A stretch of 64,000 nt of DNA from Hippasteria phrygiana (lineage: Eukaryota; Echinodermata; Asteroidea; Valvatida; Goniasteridae): the NCBI GenBank assembly GCA_037893225.1, contig JAZGUH010000105.1, positions 682,001-746,000 on the forward strand. Reading direction: 5' to 3'. Each line of letters begins with the position of its first letter. Position 1 is the first letter of the stretch. The notes below the pieces were generated by a model that made no database searches, was not told where the DNA came from, and worked only from the letters and a program-made list of their open reading frames with translations. The translations under genes and the position numbers were made by a program. Below are positions 1 to 12,200 of this stretch, one piece after another.

Positions 1-1165
1 ATTTGAATCCATTCCCGCATAAGTGCACATGCTATACAATGGACTAGCCGAGACCCCCACAACGCAACTTGGGCCCCAAATGAGGGCGTTCTTCGGTCTG
101 ACATTGAACGAAATTGCGCACAATCTTAATACTGATGGAGAGAGGGACTCCTCAGCAAAATCCAGACCAATTTCCAGCTCCGCAGGCCCAAATTCAGCCA
201 AATGATGGTCGAGATAAGTTAGTAGTATTTTTCGAACTGATTTTTGTCTGCATTCCCGCATGAGTGTACATGCTATACAATGGACTAGCCGAGACCCCCC
301 CCCCCCCCCCCCATGCAACTTGGGCCCCAAATGAGGGCGTTTTTCGGTATGACGTTGAACAAAACTGCGCACAATCTTGATACTGATGGAAAGAGGGACT
401 CCTCAGCAACATCCAGACCAATCTCCAGCTCCTCAGACCCAAGTTCAGCCAAATGATGGCCGAGATAAGCGAGTAGGTTTTTCAAACCAATTTGTCTCCA
501 TTCCCGCATAAGTGCACATGCTATACAATGGACTAGCCAAGACCCCCACCACGCAACTTGGGCCCCAAATAAGGGCGTTTTTTGATCTGACATTGAACGA
601 AATTGCGGACAATCTTGATACTGATGGAAAGAGGGACTCCTCAGCAACACCCAGAACAATCTCCAGCTCCTCAGACCCAAGTTCAGCCGAATGATGGCCG
701 AGATAAGCGATTAGTTCTTTTTCCGAACTGATTTTTTCTGCATTCCCGCATAAGTGCACATGCTATACAATGGACTAGCCAAGACCCCCACCACGCAACT
801 TGGGCCCCAAATAAGGGCGTTTTTTGATCTGACATTGAATGAAATTGCGGACAATCTTGATACTGATGGAAAGAGGGACTCCTCAGGAACACCCAGAACA
901 ATCTCCAGCTCCTCAGACCCAAGTTCAGCCGAATGATGGCCGAGATAAGCGATTAGTTCTTTTTCCGAACTGATTTTTTCTGCATTTCCGCATGAGTGTA
1001 CATGCTATACAATGGACTAGCCGAGACCCCCACCACGCAACTTAGGCCCCAAATGAGGGCGTTTTTCGGTCTGACATTGAACGAAATTGCGCACAATCTT
1101 GATACTGTTTGAAAGAGGGACTCCTCAGCAACATCCATAGTAATTTCCAGCTCCACAGACGCCAT
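1..1165. repeat. Tandem satellite, ~242-bp unit, five copies
   Basis: The phrase GCTATACAATGGACTAGCC recurs at about 30, 270, 519, 761 and 1003, giving spacings of 240-249 bp. Copies share the downstream landmarks CAACTTGGGCCCCAAAT and GAGGGACTCCTCAG. Copy 2 has a C16 run where the others have CCCACCACG. The last copy diverges after about 1130, and the array continues off the left edge. Short ORFs across it recur with the repeat and have no independent support. Confidence 0.93.
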
Positions 1166-1400
1166 TCCAAGTTCGATCTTCGAAAGGGCGCCCTCTATCA
1201 TGATCGCCATTACTGGGAGGCGGTTGGTCCGCCCAATTTGCATTATGCATGTGTCCGCCTGATGAACTCTAAAAGGCGGAATGGCGCGAAATATAAACCA
1301 ACAGTGTTGAGGAGCAGACGATCAACAACAAAATGATGTAATTTAGATGTTAATGTTTTGTTAAATCCGTTGTTTCAAATCATATTGCTGGTGTGATTGT
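1166..1400 (+). promoter_or_regulatory. Possible promoter: octamer and TATA-like box
   Basis: An ATTTGCAT octamer lies at 1236-1243 in a locally GC-rich stretch (GGCGGTTGGTCCGCCC). A TATA-like ATATAAA follows at 1291-1297. The order and ~50-bp spacing would suit an RNA polymerase II promoter for the gene to the right, but no transcript start can be seen and the motifs are short. A 'gggcgccctcta' word at about 1187 is typical of dispersed repeats. Confidence 0.25.
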
Positions 1401-1614
1401 TGTGCTTAAAGAAAATGTGTCCACGAATAAAAAAAGGGATCCAAGGCATGACTAAAATTATTAATTTACGTGCATTGCCCGGCGAAGTTGGTCCGTCGTG
1501 CGTGGCGCGCAACTCGTTCGGTCTTCGTCGACGGGGTTTACTGTAGTCGACTGCAATCACGGCACGGTCATGACGGTGCTAATAAATACCTGCGTGTACG
1601 TACTGTTGGAGTGA

Positions 1615-1719
1615 CTGTCGGAATCAAATCTGTGTCCGAGTGATAAGCCACCAAGAAAGCGTACTGGTGAGTTTTGCTTCAAAGTCTCAAAAGACATGAA
1701 GGATGGCTTAGAAAAATAG
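1615..1719 (+). pseudogene. Possible degraded 5' exon, 34 open codons
   Basis: An open frame with protein-like composition runs from 1615 to a TAG at 1717-1719 and includes SDKPPRKRTGEFCFKVSKD. It has no ATG at the expected start; a TGA lies just upstream at 1612-1614. A strong donor-like GTGAGT sits inside it at 1667-1672, so the exon could end at 1666 and splice to the acceptor at 2847. It is about 1.1 kb upstream of the SWIM/YqaJ exon on the same strand and could be its first exon or a relic of one. The family was not recognised. Confidence 0.25.
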
Positions 1720-2107
1720 AACTTGAAGTTGTAAATTTTAAAATAACAGCACAGTGTCGAGTTAATGATGTTTTAGCCAAGATAAGCCATAGCCTAGGCT
1801 ATATGTCATAGCCTAGCCTCAACACTCAAGGCAGATTGCCCAGACATAACGTTAGCCTAGCTAAGCCTGATGTAATCCCTTAAATGTGATTAACTTTGCT
1901 TATACTAATAATAGGCCTATTGTTATAATCCATTTACATTTTTGAAATAATTTTGCATGTAAAATGTAACTTTCTAAATCATGAATTCAATACAAATCAA
2001 GCCAATTGGTAGTGATCAGTAATACATTTGTGTATTTTATATAGGCTTAGAATAATTCATGGAGTGGATTGATGATGTGCGTCATTGGCCGAGGCTAGAC
2101 TTTCAAG
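1720..2107. other. AT-rich stretch, no gene seen
   Basis: This is low-GC sequence with several 'tagcctagc' words around 1790-1865. No open frame of interest or RNA-like structure was recognised. It would be intronic if the exon candidates on either side belong to one gene. Confidence 0.4.
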
Positions 2108-2112
2108 GTAAT

Positions 2113-2394
2113 GCGCCTATCAATTGCTCTCCCACCCCCCCCCCCCCCCCCCTTCGGGCTGCCCCATCCAAGATGTGGGGAATTGTCGCTTTTGACAAAA
2201 TCCCCACCCCTGGGGCAACATTTTGGTTACAATCCCCAACATACATGAGTGGGGCACCCCACCTCATGGTTTTAACTATGATGGGGAAACAATGGCAAAA
2301 TGAGTAAGTGACCAAAATCGGGCTTGAAAAACGTGGCCAAACCCCCACATAAGACCCGAGGCAGCCAAAAGAGGGGGAAGCAATTGATAGGCCC
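2113..2394. mobile_element. MITE, ~21-bp TIRs, 5-bp target duplication GTAAT
   Basis: The left end GCGCCTATCAATTGCT is the inverted repeat of the right end AGCAATTGATAGGCCC, with two mismatches in ~21 bp. GTAAT flanks both ends exactly (2108-2112 and 2395-2399). The interior has a C-run at about 2134-2152 and no transposase. An outer imperfect inverted repeat also brackets it: CATGGA..GGATTGATGAT at about 2058-2076 and its complement at about 2411-2437. The MITE may have inserted into the loop of an older fold-back. The superfamily is not certain. Confidence 0.75.
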
Positions 2395-2847
2395 GTAATT
2401 TTCAGATTCAAAATCATCAATCGAGTCCATCCATGTATATCACATTTTTTGAAAATATTTGCAACAGAAGCATGGATTATTTTTTGCAATATTAATGTCG
2501 GTCACTCCCCAGCCCCAATTTAGGATGCAGAGGGTTCAGGAGTCAGGACACTATTTATTACAGATTTCTATGAAGTTGCTTTGTTTAGTTTTATTTGGAG
2601 ATATGGATGAAGCACATGCTGAGTCGATTGGGAACCCATATTCTCCACACCTCTAAAAAGCATATAAAGTTACATGTATGACGCATTGTAAAAAGAAATC
2701 AATTATTTGTACATCTTACATTTTTTGCTTTTATATATATCTGTTTACATATATATATACATTCACTGTACTATAAAGCCATAATTAAGTTTAATAATTA
2801 TTGAAAATCAGCTTAATAAATATGACCTTTGTTTCCTTCATTTTCAG

Positions 2848-3974
2848 ATATGTATGACTACTACATAAACGGACCTGCATGTGATGAACATCCAAACTTA
2901 AACCATCGAAGCATAAGTGAAGGCCTAAATTATTTTCATTCCGGATGGGTAGGAGTTGTGAAGCATTGCTACAAAACTGATAATAAGGTTAATATTACAT
3001 TGGCTGGTCAAGTTCGATTTTCCCAGAGGATAAAAAACTTTCACAATGTTGAAGTAACTGTAAATAAAGCCAATAGGCAAATAATTACTGTTAAATGTAA
3101 CTGTACTGCTTCCGAAGGGAAAACCTGCAGCCATTCAGCTGGCCTTCTCTTTAAACTTGTAGAAGCTCATGAATCCGGATTCACAGCCAGTTCATGTACA
3201 GATACGTTATGCATGTGGAATCGTTCAACACAGGAAAATGTATTTCCAGATACCTTAAGTAATATCCGTGGAAAGAATGAATCAACCATCAACAGAAGTC
3301 TTGCATTTGACACTGATAAACAACTTATGGACCACTTGAATAGTTCTACACTGAGGGAGCTTTCTGCAATACCTGGAACTATTTTAAATCAAGTTAAATC
3401 AGCCAAGCCATTGTACCATCCCCACAGCAAATGCGCACTACCAGACCATGAACTGCACATTACCAACAAGCAGTGCCCTGCATGCCTCATGACCTATGAG
3501 AAATATGTACAAGTCTCAACTGCCGATGCTGCAATGCTTGCCCAGTCCACTGTTAATCAGAAGTCTGCACTGTGGACATCACAAAGAAAACTCAGAATAA
3601 CGAGCAGTACAGCAGCTAGTGTTCCCAAGAAAGTGGACACGGACCCTGCCAAGTGGATACAAAATCATTTAAGTCAAACATTTCAAGGGAATTCAGCAAC
3701 ACGCTATGGACAGGAACATGAAGCAGTTGCTCGTGAGCAGTTTGAGAGGGACACTGGTAAACATGTGGAAACAACTGGTCTGGTTGTCAATCCAGAGGAA
3801 AGCTGGCTAGGAGCCAGTTTAGATGGAATTGTAGATGAAAATACCATCCTTGAAATTAAGTGCCCCACACAACAAAAACTTTCTAAATATAGTTCTGTTA
3901 ATGGCTTGATAAACAGTGGACAGTATCATGCGCGGAGATTTCTTGTTTCATGTGGGGGGGGGGATGATTTTTGA
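2848..3974 (+). CDS. SWIM zinc finger / YqaJ-like nuclease protein, partial exon
   Basis: This is a protein-coding exon with a good acceptor (pyrimidine tract, TTTTCAG ending at 2847); the first ATG is at 2850. Counting from that Met there are 374 residues. A SWIM zinc finger, C83-x-C85...C93-x-H95, suggests DNA or protein binding. The C-terminal third resembles the YqaJ family of PD-(D/E)xK nucleases, with GQEHEAVA near 288, WLGASLDG (D325) and LEIKCP (E335, K337). The usual continuation of the YqaJ fold (a YYxQxQ-type segment) is missing: the frame runs into a G10 run at 3954-3963 and stops. The 5' part must lie upstream. SWIM plus YqaJ proteins of unknown role are common in marine invertebrate genomes and may be recombination nucleases or of mobile-element origin. 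It could be a live gene spliced before 3920, a pseudogene, or a frame affected by a homopolymer error. Confidence 0.75.
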
Positions 3975-4294
3975 AAGGCCATCCTTAACAGAGTGAGAAG
4001 TATTTTCCTATAATAATATTTCTATTTTTAACATATTTTTTACTTCAAAAAGGTTCACTTTTTTTGTTTGTTGGCAAAACAGATGAATCATTCCCAAAAA
4101 ACCTACTTTTGTTGCACTCTTTTGTGTAATGAATGAACTTCTACTTTTCCGGCTCTAATAAGATTAGAAATAGACATTTTTTTTCCATCTCTCTTTTTCT
4201 GTATCAAAATGAATATTTTTTTGTGATCAAATCAAACTGCTTATATTTAGATCTAAATAATTGAATGTGTGTACATGTCAGTGTTGCAGGAAAC
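3975..4294. other. AT-rich spacer, nothing recognised
   Basis: The sequence is T-rich, with no open frame continuing the YqaJ domain in any phase that I could recognise and no clear poly(A) signal. It borders the 47-bp minisatellite. Confidence 0.5.
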
Positions 4295-7200
4295 TGAATG
4301 GCCGGAGTCTCTACCGACACCGGCTATTCCAATGTCTACTCAGAATGGCCGGAGTCTGTACCGACACCGGCTATTCCAATGTCCACTCAGAATGGCCGGA
4401 GTATGATCAGAAACCGGCCATTCCAATGTCCATTCAGAATGGCCGGAGTATGGTCAGAAACCGGCAATTCTAATGTCCATTCAGAATGGCCGGAGTATGA
4501 TCAGAAACCGGCCATTCCAATGTCCATTCAGAATGGCCGGAGTATGGTCAGAAACCGGCCATTCCAATGTCCATTCAGAATGGCCGGAGTATGATCAGAA
4601 ACCGGCTATTCTAATGTCCACTCAGAATGGCCGGAGTATGATCAGAAACCGGCTATTCCAATGTCCACTCAGAATGGCCGGAGTATGATCAGAAACCGGC
4701 CATTCCAATGTCCACTCAGAATGGCCGGAGTATGATCAGAAACCGGCCATTCCAATGTCCACTCAGAATGGCCGGAGTATGATCAGAAACCGGCCATTCT
4801 AATGTCCACTCAGAATGGCCGGAGTCTGATCAGTGACCGGCTATTCCAATGTCCACTCAGAATGGCCGGAGTATGATCAGTGACCGCCTATTCCAATGTC
4901 CACTCAGAATGGCCGGAGTATGATCAGAAACCGGCCATTCTAATGTCCACTCAGAATGGCCGGAGTATGATCAGAAACCGGCTATTCCAATGTCCACTCA
5001 GAATGGCCGGAGTATGATCAGAAACCGGCCATTCTAATGTCCACTCACAATGGCCGGAGTATGATCAGAAACCGGCTATTCCAATGTTCACTCAGAATGG
5101 CCGGAGTATGATCAGAAACCAGCCATTCCAATATCCACTCAGAATGGCCGGAGTATGATCAGAAACCGGCCATTCCAATGTCCACTCAGAATGGCCGGAG
5201 TATGATCAGAAACCGGCCATTCTAATGTCCACTCAGAATGGCCGGAGTCTGATCAGTGACCGGCTATTCCAATGTCCACTCAGAATGGCCGGAGTATGAT
5301 CAGTGACCGCCTATTCCAATGTCGACTCAGAATGTCCGGAGTCTGATCAGTGACCGGCTATTCCAATGTCCATTCAGAATGGCCGGAGTATGGTCAGAAA
5401 CCGGCCATTCCAATGTCCACTCAGAATGGCCGGAGTATGATCAGAAACCGGCCATTCTAATGTCCACTCAGAATGGCCGGAGTATGATCAGAAACCGGCT
5501 ATTCCAATGTCCACTCAGAATGGCCGGAGTATGATCAGAAACCGGCCATTCTAATGTCCATTCAGAATGGCCGGAGTATGATCAGAAACCGGCTATTCTA
5601 ATGTCAATTCAGAATGGCCGGAGTATGATCAGAAACCGGCCATTCCAATGTCCATTCAGAATGGCCGGAGTATGATCAGAAACCGGCTATTCCAATGTCC
5701 ACTCAGAATGGCCAGAGTATGATCAGAAACCGGCTATTCCAATGTCCACTCAGAATGGCCGGAGTATGATCAGAAACCGGCCATTCCAATGTCCATTCAG
5801 AATGGCCGGAGTATGATCAGAAACCGGCCATTCCAATGTCCATTCAGAATGGCCGGAGTATGATCGAAAACCGGCCATTCCAATGTTCACTCAGAATGGC
5901 CGGAGTATGATCAGAAACCGGCCATTCCAATGTCCATTCAGAATGGCCGGAGTCTGATCAGTGACCGGCCATTCCAATGTCCATTCAGAATGGCCGGAGT
6001 ATGATAAAAAACCGGCTATTCCAATGTTCATTCAGAATGGCCGGAGTATGATCAGAAACCGGCTATTCCAATGTTCACTCAGAATAGCCGGAGTATGATC
6101 AGAAACCGGCTATTCCAATGTCCACTCAGAATGGCCGGAGTATGATCAGAAACCGGCCATTCCAATGTCCATTCAGAATGGCCGGAGTATGATCAAAAAC
6201 CGGCCATTCCAATTTTCACTCAGAATGGCCGGAGTCTGATCAGTGACCGGCTATTCCAATGTCCATTCAGAATGGCCGGAGTCTGATCAGTGACCGGCCA
6301 TTCCAATGTCCATTCAGAATGGCCGGAGTATGATCAGAAACCGGCCATTCCAATGTCCATTCAGAATGGCCGGAGTATGATCAGAAACCGGCCATTCCAA
6401 TGTCCATTCAGAATGGCCGGAGTATGATCAGAAACCAGCCATTCCAATGTCCATTCAGAATGGCCGGAGTATGATCAGAAACCGGCCATTCCAATGTCCA
6501 TTCAGAATGGCCGGAGTATGATCAGAAACCGGCCATTCCAATGTCCATTCAGAATGGCCGGAGTATGATCAAAAACCGGCCATTCCAATGTTCACTCAGA
6601 ATGGCCGGAGTATGATCAGAAACCGGCTATTCCAATGTCCATTCAGAATGGCCGGAGTCTGATCAGTGACCGGCTATTCCAATGTCCATTCAGAATGGCC
6701 GGAGTATGATCAGAAACCGGCTATTCCAATGTTCACTCAGAATAGCCGGAGTATGATCAGAAACCGGCTATTCCAATGTCCACTCAGAATGGCCGGAGTA
6801 TGATCAGAAACCGGCCATTCCAATGTCCATTCAGAATGGCCGAAGTATGATCAAAAACCGGCCATTCCAATTTTCACTCAGAATGGCCGGAGTCTGATCA
6901 GTGACCGGCTATTCCAATGTCCATTCAGAATGGCCGGAGTCTGATCAGTGACCGGCCATTCCAATGTCCATTCAGAATGGCCGGAGTATGATCAGAAACC
7001 GGCCATTCCAATGTCCATTCAGAATGGCCGGAGTATGATCAGAAACCGGCCATTCCAATGTCCATTCAGAATGGCCGGAGTATGATCAGAAACCAGCCAT
7101 TCCAATGTCCATTCAGAATGGCCGGAGTATGATCAGAAACCGGCCATTCCAATGTCCATTCAGAATGGCCGGAGTATGATCAGAAACCGGCCATTCCAAT

Positions 7201-7718
7201 GTCCATTCAGAATGGCCGGAGTATGATCAAAAACCGGCCATTCCAATGTTCACTCAGAATGGCCGGAGTATGATCAGAAACCGGCTATTCCAATGTCCAT
7301 TCAGAATGGCCGGAGTCTGATCAGTGACCGGCTATTCCAATGTCCATTTAGAATGGCCGGAGTATGATCAAAAACCGGCCATTCCAATGTCCATTCAGAA
7401 TGGCCGGAGTATGATCAGAAACCGGCCATTCCAATGTCCATTCAGAATGGCCGGAGTATGATCAGAAACCGGCCATTCCAATGTCCATTCAGAATGGCCG
7501 GAGTATGATCAGAAACCGGCTATTCCAATGTCCATTCAGAATGGCCGGAGTATGATCAAAAACCGGCCATTCCAATGTTCACTCAGAATGGCCGGAGTAT
7601 GATCAGAAACCGGCTATTCCAATGTTCACTCAGAATGGCCGGAGTATGATCAGAAACCGGCTATTCCAATGTCCATTCAGAATGGCCGGAGTATGATCAA
7701 AAACCGGCCATTCTAATG
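4295..7718. repeat. 47-bp minisatellite, ~73 copies, each with a 10-bp inverted repeat
   Basis: Each unit is GAATGGCCGG, a 14-nt loop (usually AGTATGATCAGAAA), CCGGCCATTC, then a 13-nt spacer (CAATGTCCACTCA or CAATGTCCATTCA). The arms are perfect inverted repeats and the loop holds the palindrome TGATCA. The first unit starts at 4297 and the last at 7681; the difference of 3384 is exactly 72 x 47, so there is no net indel. Frequent variants are CCGGCTATTC in the right arm and AGTCTGATCAGTGA in the loop. The first two units have loops with TACCGACA. Higher-order repeats are visible: a rare AATTTTCACT spacer recurs at 6211 and 6869 (658 bp, 14 units), and a loop-variant pair at 4821 and 5244 (423 bp, 9 units). 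Confidence 0.97.
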
Positions 7719-8416
7719 CATAAATCATGTGCTTTTGATCCGATTCACCTCAAAATATTGCCTAAAATACATTATCTGGGAACTTAGAAACCAGATAAAT
7801 CCACTGACTAGAAATTCAATATTTTCCTGAGGTTTTTCTAAACCTTGGTTATGCTACTCCATGTCATGTCAGATACAACTTCCTTAATTGGAATATTTGC
7901 CAAAATTGTTACACAAGCAGGCACATATGACCATTTATATACGTACCCCATTAATTGGGACTCCACAAACAATGCATGCAGTTTCTTTCGTTCTCTTCAG
8001 ACAGTGGAACAGTCTTTCACTAGTCGAACTCTAAAATTTGAGTCCTCTTTTCTTGTTTGTCTAATATTCTCTGAACTCATTGATTACCCTGTTAAATGCG
8101 AAATACTGTCAAATGTATATGTACATGTATGTATACACGAAGTGTTCACTGAATGAATACCAAATAGAATAAATAGGACTGTAGTCTTATTCTTCATTCT
8201 AAAAACATAATTCATACTAAAAATATAAGTAAAAATCAAGTTACATTTGATCAAAATGTACTTTTACAGTCACGAATACTATTTGGATTAAATATAAGTT
8301 CCTGAATGACAATTGTATTTTAACTCTCAACTGGTATTAAACAAAGGTTTAAACAGACCCACTTATTTACAGGCTCTGGATTAATAGGAATAGTGAAACC
8401 ATTTAATAAGGATGTT
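7719..8416. other. Gene-free AT-rich sequence
   Basis: No gene is supported. The longest open frame (7845-8156, 103 codons) has no recognisable domain and ordinary noncoding composition. Confidence 0.5.
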
Positions 8417-8547
8417 TTAACCCTAACTCCCTACATCATTTTTCCTACATGTAACCTAAACTTCAAAAGACCCTCAATCTTCGAAATTTCTCCATTTGGC
8501 AAAGAGGATTTGGAGGATTTGGGAGGATTTGGGAAGGTTAGGGTTAA
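8417..8547. mobile_element. Small MITE with TTAACCCTAAC termini, piggyBac-like
   Basis: A perfect 11-bp inverted repeat TTAACCCTAAC / GTTAGGGTTAA bounds a 131-bp segment. TTAA at both outer edges fits piggyBac-type TTAA insertion. The interior has short direct repeats of GGAGGATTTGGG. The termini resemble the telomere repeat, but only one TTAGGG word is present per end. Confidence 0.55.
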
Positions 8548-9110
8548 TATGGCATACGTACAATGCAACTTCTAAAACATGGGATGCTTTGTTTGTCATG
8601 TTCAGAATGGAAGTTCATAACAATCTAAGTCTGCCTACAAATACATCTTTTTAAGTTGTCAGGGAGCATAATTTATATAGGTTGCTTAAGCACAGATATG
8701 ACATGTTGTCCACCAACGAATGTACTGAAATGTACATGTAGCTCAGGTTCAGTTGAACTGCAACGTTTCTGGAACAGTGGTGTAACATCTGCTTCACGAG
8801 TCGCTTCTTTGATTTTGTTGAACTATAGATACACATAAAAACACACAACAAAAAATGAATAGTGCAAAACGTCATTTCAGTAATCATTGTAAATTGTAAA
8901 CAACCTACATGTACAATATTACATGTACTTCATGACAATGTTTTTGTTATGAAAACGAAATGTTTCTGTTACCTTTATATTTCTACTTGCCTTCATTATT
9001 TCACAATAATTATTTTATCTACCTCAGTTCCAAAAAATATAGTACATGTACATGTACATGTACATGTATTATTAATTTGTTTGGCAGCAAATCAAAATAG
9101 TCAGCCTGAA
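8548..9110. other. Gene-free sequence with TACATGTA repeats
   Basis: Short runs of the self-complementary word TACATGTA occur, notably around 9046-9066. No coding or RNA feature was recognised. Confidence 0.5.
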
Positions 9111-9286
9111 GGGCTGGTCACACTGGTCAGGATAACGATGACGAAAACGAAAACGATGCGAATAAACACTATTGGCGGGTATAAGGCGCATGTATTACAT
9201 GGGCGACAATTCAACCAACCAATCAATGGTGTATATTCTCAACGTTTTCGTTATCGTTGTCGTTATCGTGGCCAGTGTGACTGGCC
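9111..9286. mobile_element. MITE family 'GGTCACACTGG', copy 1
   Basis: The left terminus GGGCTGGTCACACTGG plus a GATAACGATGACGAAAACG subterminal tract is mirrored at the right as CGTTTTCGTTATCGTTGTC...CCAGTGTGACTGGCC. The length is about 176 bp with no coding capacity. A second copy lies at 40290-40481, which confirms mobility within this locus. The superfamily is not assigned; TTAA-like bases flank both copies but are not clean duplications. Confidence 0.8.
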
Positions 9287-12200
9287 TTTAAACTAATTAG
9301 GCGTAAGAAAATAACATGGCACTTTGTAAAACCATATACATGTATGTGTAGGCGGTGCAGATACAGGTACATGTACATGTACATTGTAGATGGTGCATCT
9401 GATAGTTGCATTGTATAGAAACAGCTTATCCCCCTCCTCACTTCAAAATAATTAGGTTTCATCAGTGGGGATGAAATGGTCACCAAGATTTTTTTTCTAT
9501 TATTTCTTTTCAGTGTCCAGATGATGAGGGTGGGAGAGATGTTGTGTATTGAAGTAAAATGAAATATGCAAGTTTCCAACAATGCTTAGTCAGATGTTTG
9601 GAATTTGTTATAAGATTGTTTCTACTTGGGAGAGTTGGAAACCTGACAAGTTAAAGTTAGTGTACATATTTGGTCATTGCTGCAATTTTCAGAAATGGGC
9701 GGATTTGGGGGTTTAGTATTTTATAGGAAATATCGTTCTACTGACCTGTTCAAAGTTTTGCATTGTTTGATGGCAAAAAAAAAACGAAAGAAAAACGGCG
9801 CTCGTTTTCAACCATCGGGCGGATGATAGTTTTACTTTCAACATTGGTGTATCAATCATTTTAGTTTATAAATAACCGAGTTAACCAGGGCTTAAAAAAG
9901 ATGGGAAAAATCACACTTTTAAGTGTTTCAATGTCACAACTTCTTGACTAAAAGTTTAGGTTATTTTGAACCAAAATTAGGACAATGCATTGTCATGATA
10001 CAAATTTTGTTGGTTTTATTTAGTTCACAATGATGTTAGTTACACAATAAAAACACAGAAAAGAATATGTGAACTAACCACACTTGACAAATCCGCCAAG
10101 AAAGTATAGGAATGTACATTTTTACCATTGGCCCCCATATTTATGGAATGACCCTAATGTCAATTTATACAAAGGATGTAAATTTACATGCACTTTGTAA
10201 AAATAATTATAACATATTTGCTGTAAATATACAGCATCACATTGAAATGTTGTTTATTTACAGAGAATCTACTGTTCTACAAAAATCTCATTAAGCAGCA
10301 ACCAACTGACCAATCAAAATTGAATTTGTGTGTTTACAAAAGCCATGTTAAATTGTAGTGTTTTCTTCCTCCACGTGTACAGCAACAGTAAACTGCGTGT
10401 GTGTATTAAAGGCGATTTCACTGCACACTATCACTGCACACTGCAAAAATCGCATTGATACATTCACACGACCAATCTCGGTGATCGTCGCACGGATGTC
10501 GCATCGATGCGCAATTTTTGATGTCTCCTTGAACCCTGTCACGAACCACACGGGACCCATGCGATTTGGTGACAGGGATACATACATGTAATACTACACA
10601 CGGCACAGAATCCGTGCGTTCGTGACATGCAATTTCATCACACCGGACCCGTGCTACACTGCATGTTTCTCAATAACATTAACCTACCCAGCCTGCCTGC
10701 CTGCCCTGAGAAGCATTTCTCTGATGATGTGTCCACTTCTGTCATGCATGGTCACAATCCTCTTGGGGATCCACTGCTACACTGTACATGTACCTCCAAC
10801 ACCTCAAAGAAGTCCAGTGAAGGGCCCAGATTTATAGGTGGCCTCTCTAACACTCAAACTTTTCGTTGAAAAACAAGCAAAAAATAAAATTATCTTGGAT
10901 ACATTTTTAGCAGTAACGAAGCCTTGTTTTTTTCTAGGAAGCACAGTACAGTAAAACATCTCCAGCAGCAGTAAATACAGTACATGCAGTAGTACATGCT
11001 TTGAGGGTCAAATCACAACACAAATTCTTGTTTATCACACAGTGAAATTGGCAACCAGCATACCTTTGGTGTAAGTTGATAGCTGATGTTACATACATAA
11101 ACATAAACAGTCTCTGCTGGAGCACATGTATGACATGAGATAAGTAAATAGGTGCCTGTGTGCATACAGGAGTGTGATAAACTCAAGGCCATCTACACAT
11201 AGGGTCTAGTGAAGACTGGTGGTCCCACTTTAGCCCCTGGTGACTTTAATTTAGCCCCTTGTTTTTAATAACCATCATTTTGGAGATGGTTGGACAGGAA
11301 TATTGAAATTGTTTTGGGTATTGTACGATGTACATAGGTTTATGAGGGGTTGTCTAATGCAGCGATTTAACATTTCATTCAACATCAGAATAAAAAAAAA
11401 ACATGTTAACAGGAGTTAGCCCATTTTTTTCACAATAACTTTTGCAAACAATAACATTGAATTATCAAAATCATTTTAAAAACACAATAGAACTTACACC
11501 ATTTACTTTGGTGTAATTAAAAAAAATCAATGGATTTGCGGTTAGTATTTCATAGCATGATAATGGCAAATACTCTAGCACCGACCTGTTTAACGTGTGC
11601 ATACATGTAGATGCTGGGAAAATTAGACGGAAATTATGTTCTACTTGTCTGGTTCCCTGACCATACTTTGGCCAAACAGATCAATTTATAGAGTCAGGAA
11701 ATCATCAGGTCGGGGCACTATAGACTATTTCCAATGCTTGTCAGCAGACAGTCATTGGGAAAACAATATAAATTTCCTTTCTTGAAAAATGACAGCACAC
11801 CATGTGCCATGATTTCACAGGATGCCTGATGAGACTGCTATTTACTTACAGTCTAGTATAGTATTTCGTAATAATTCAGTAGTTTTGTTTTCTGATGTTT
11901 ACAAATGTTGTATACTACATTTAAATCTTGAACTATAAGAGGCTGTGCATGCCATGTTTGTTAGGACAGTAGAAGAGTTGGTACTCAGAGATTTTTTGTG
12001 TGTTCTTGTTTTCCTTTTCCTTTTTCTTTTCTTTTCAAGTTCATTTGACCCTTCTTATCATGGGGTGTTTCCTACATGTATATGTACATGTACATTGTAC
12101 CTCCATGATTCAAGTGAAATTTTTCCAAAAAGGGTTCTAAAGTACATGTACATGTACAATATCTACAATGCTACCATGGAGGTAGGATGATGCTACCCAC

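Noticed and set aside
4261..5534. Open frames across the 47-bp minisatellite (NGRSMIRNRPFQC... type)
   Set aside because: Three 47-bp units make 141 bp, so any frame free of stops repeats every 47 codons. There is no plausible start, end or domain.
4295..7718. CRISPR array
   Set aside because: The repeats are directly contiguous 47-bp units whose spacer part is itself conserved. The genome context is eukaryotic and no cas-like genes are present.
8417..8547. Interstitial telomere repeat
   Set aside because: Only single CCCTAA and TTAGGG words occur, in inverted orientation with TTAA at the edges. This fits a small inverted-repeat element better.
10348..10869. Overlapping 62-80-codon frames on both strands
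   Set aside because: No domain, no codon bias visible and no splice context; consistent with chance in a locally GC-balanced stretch.
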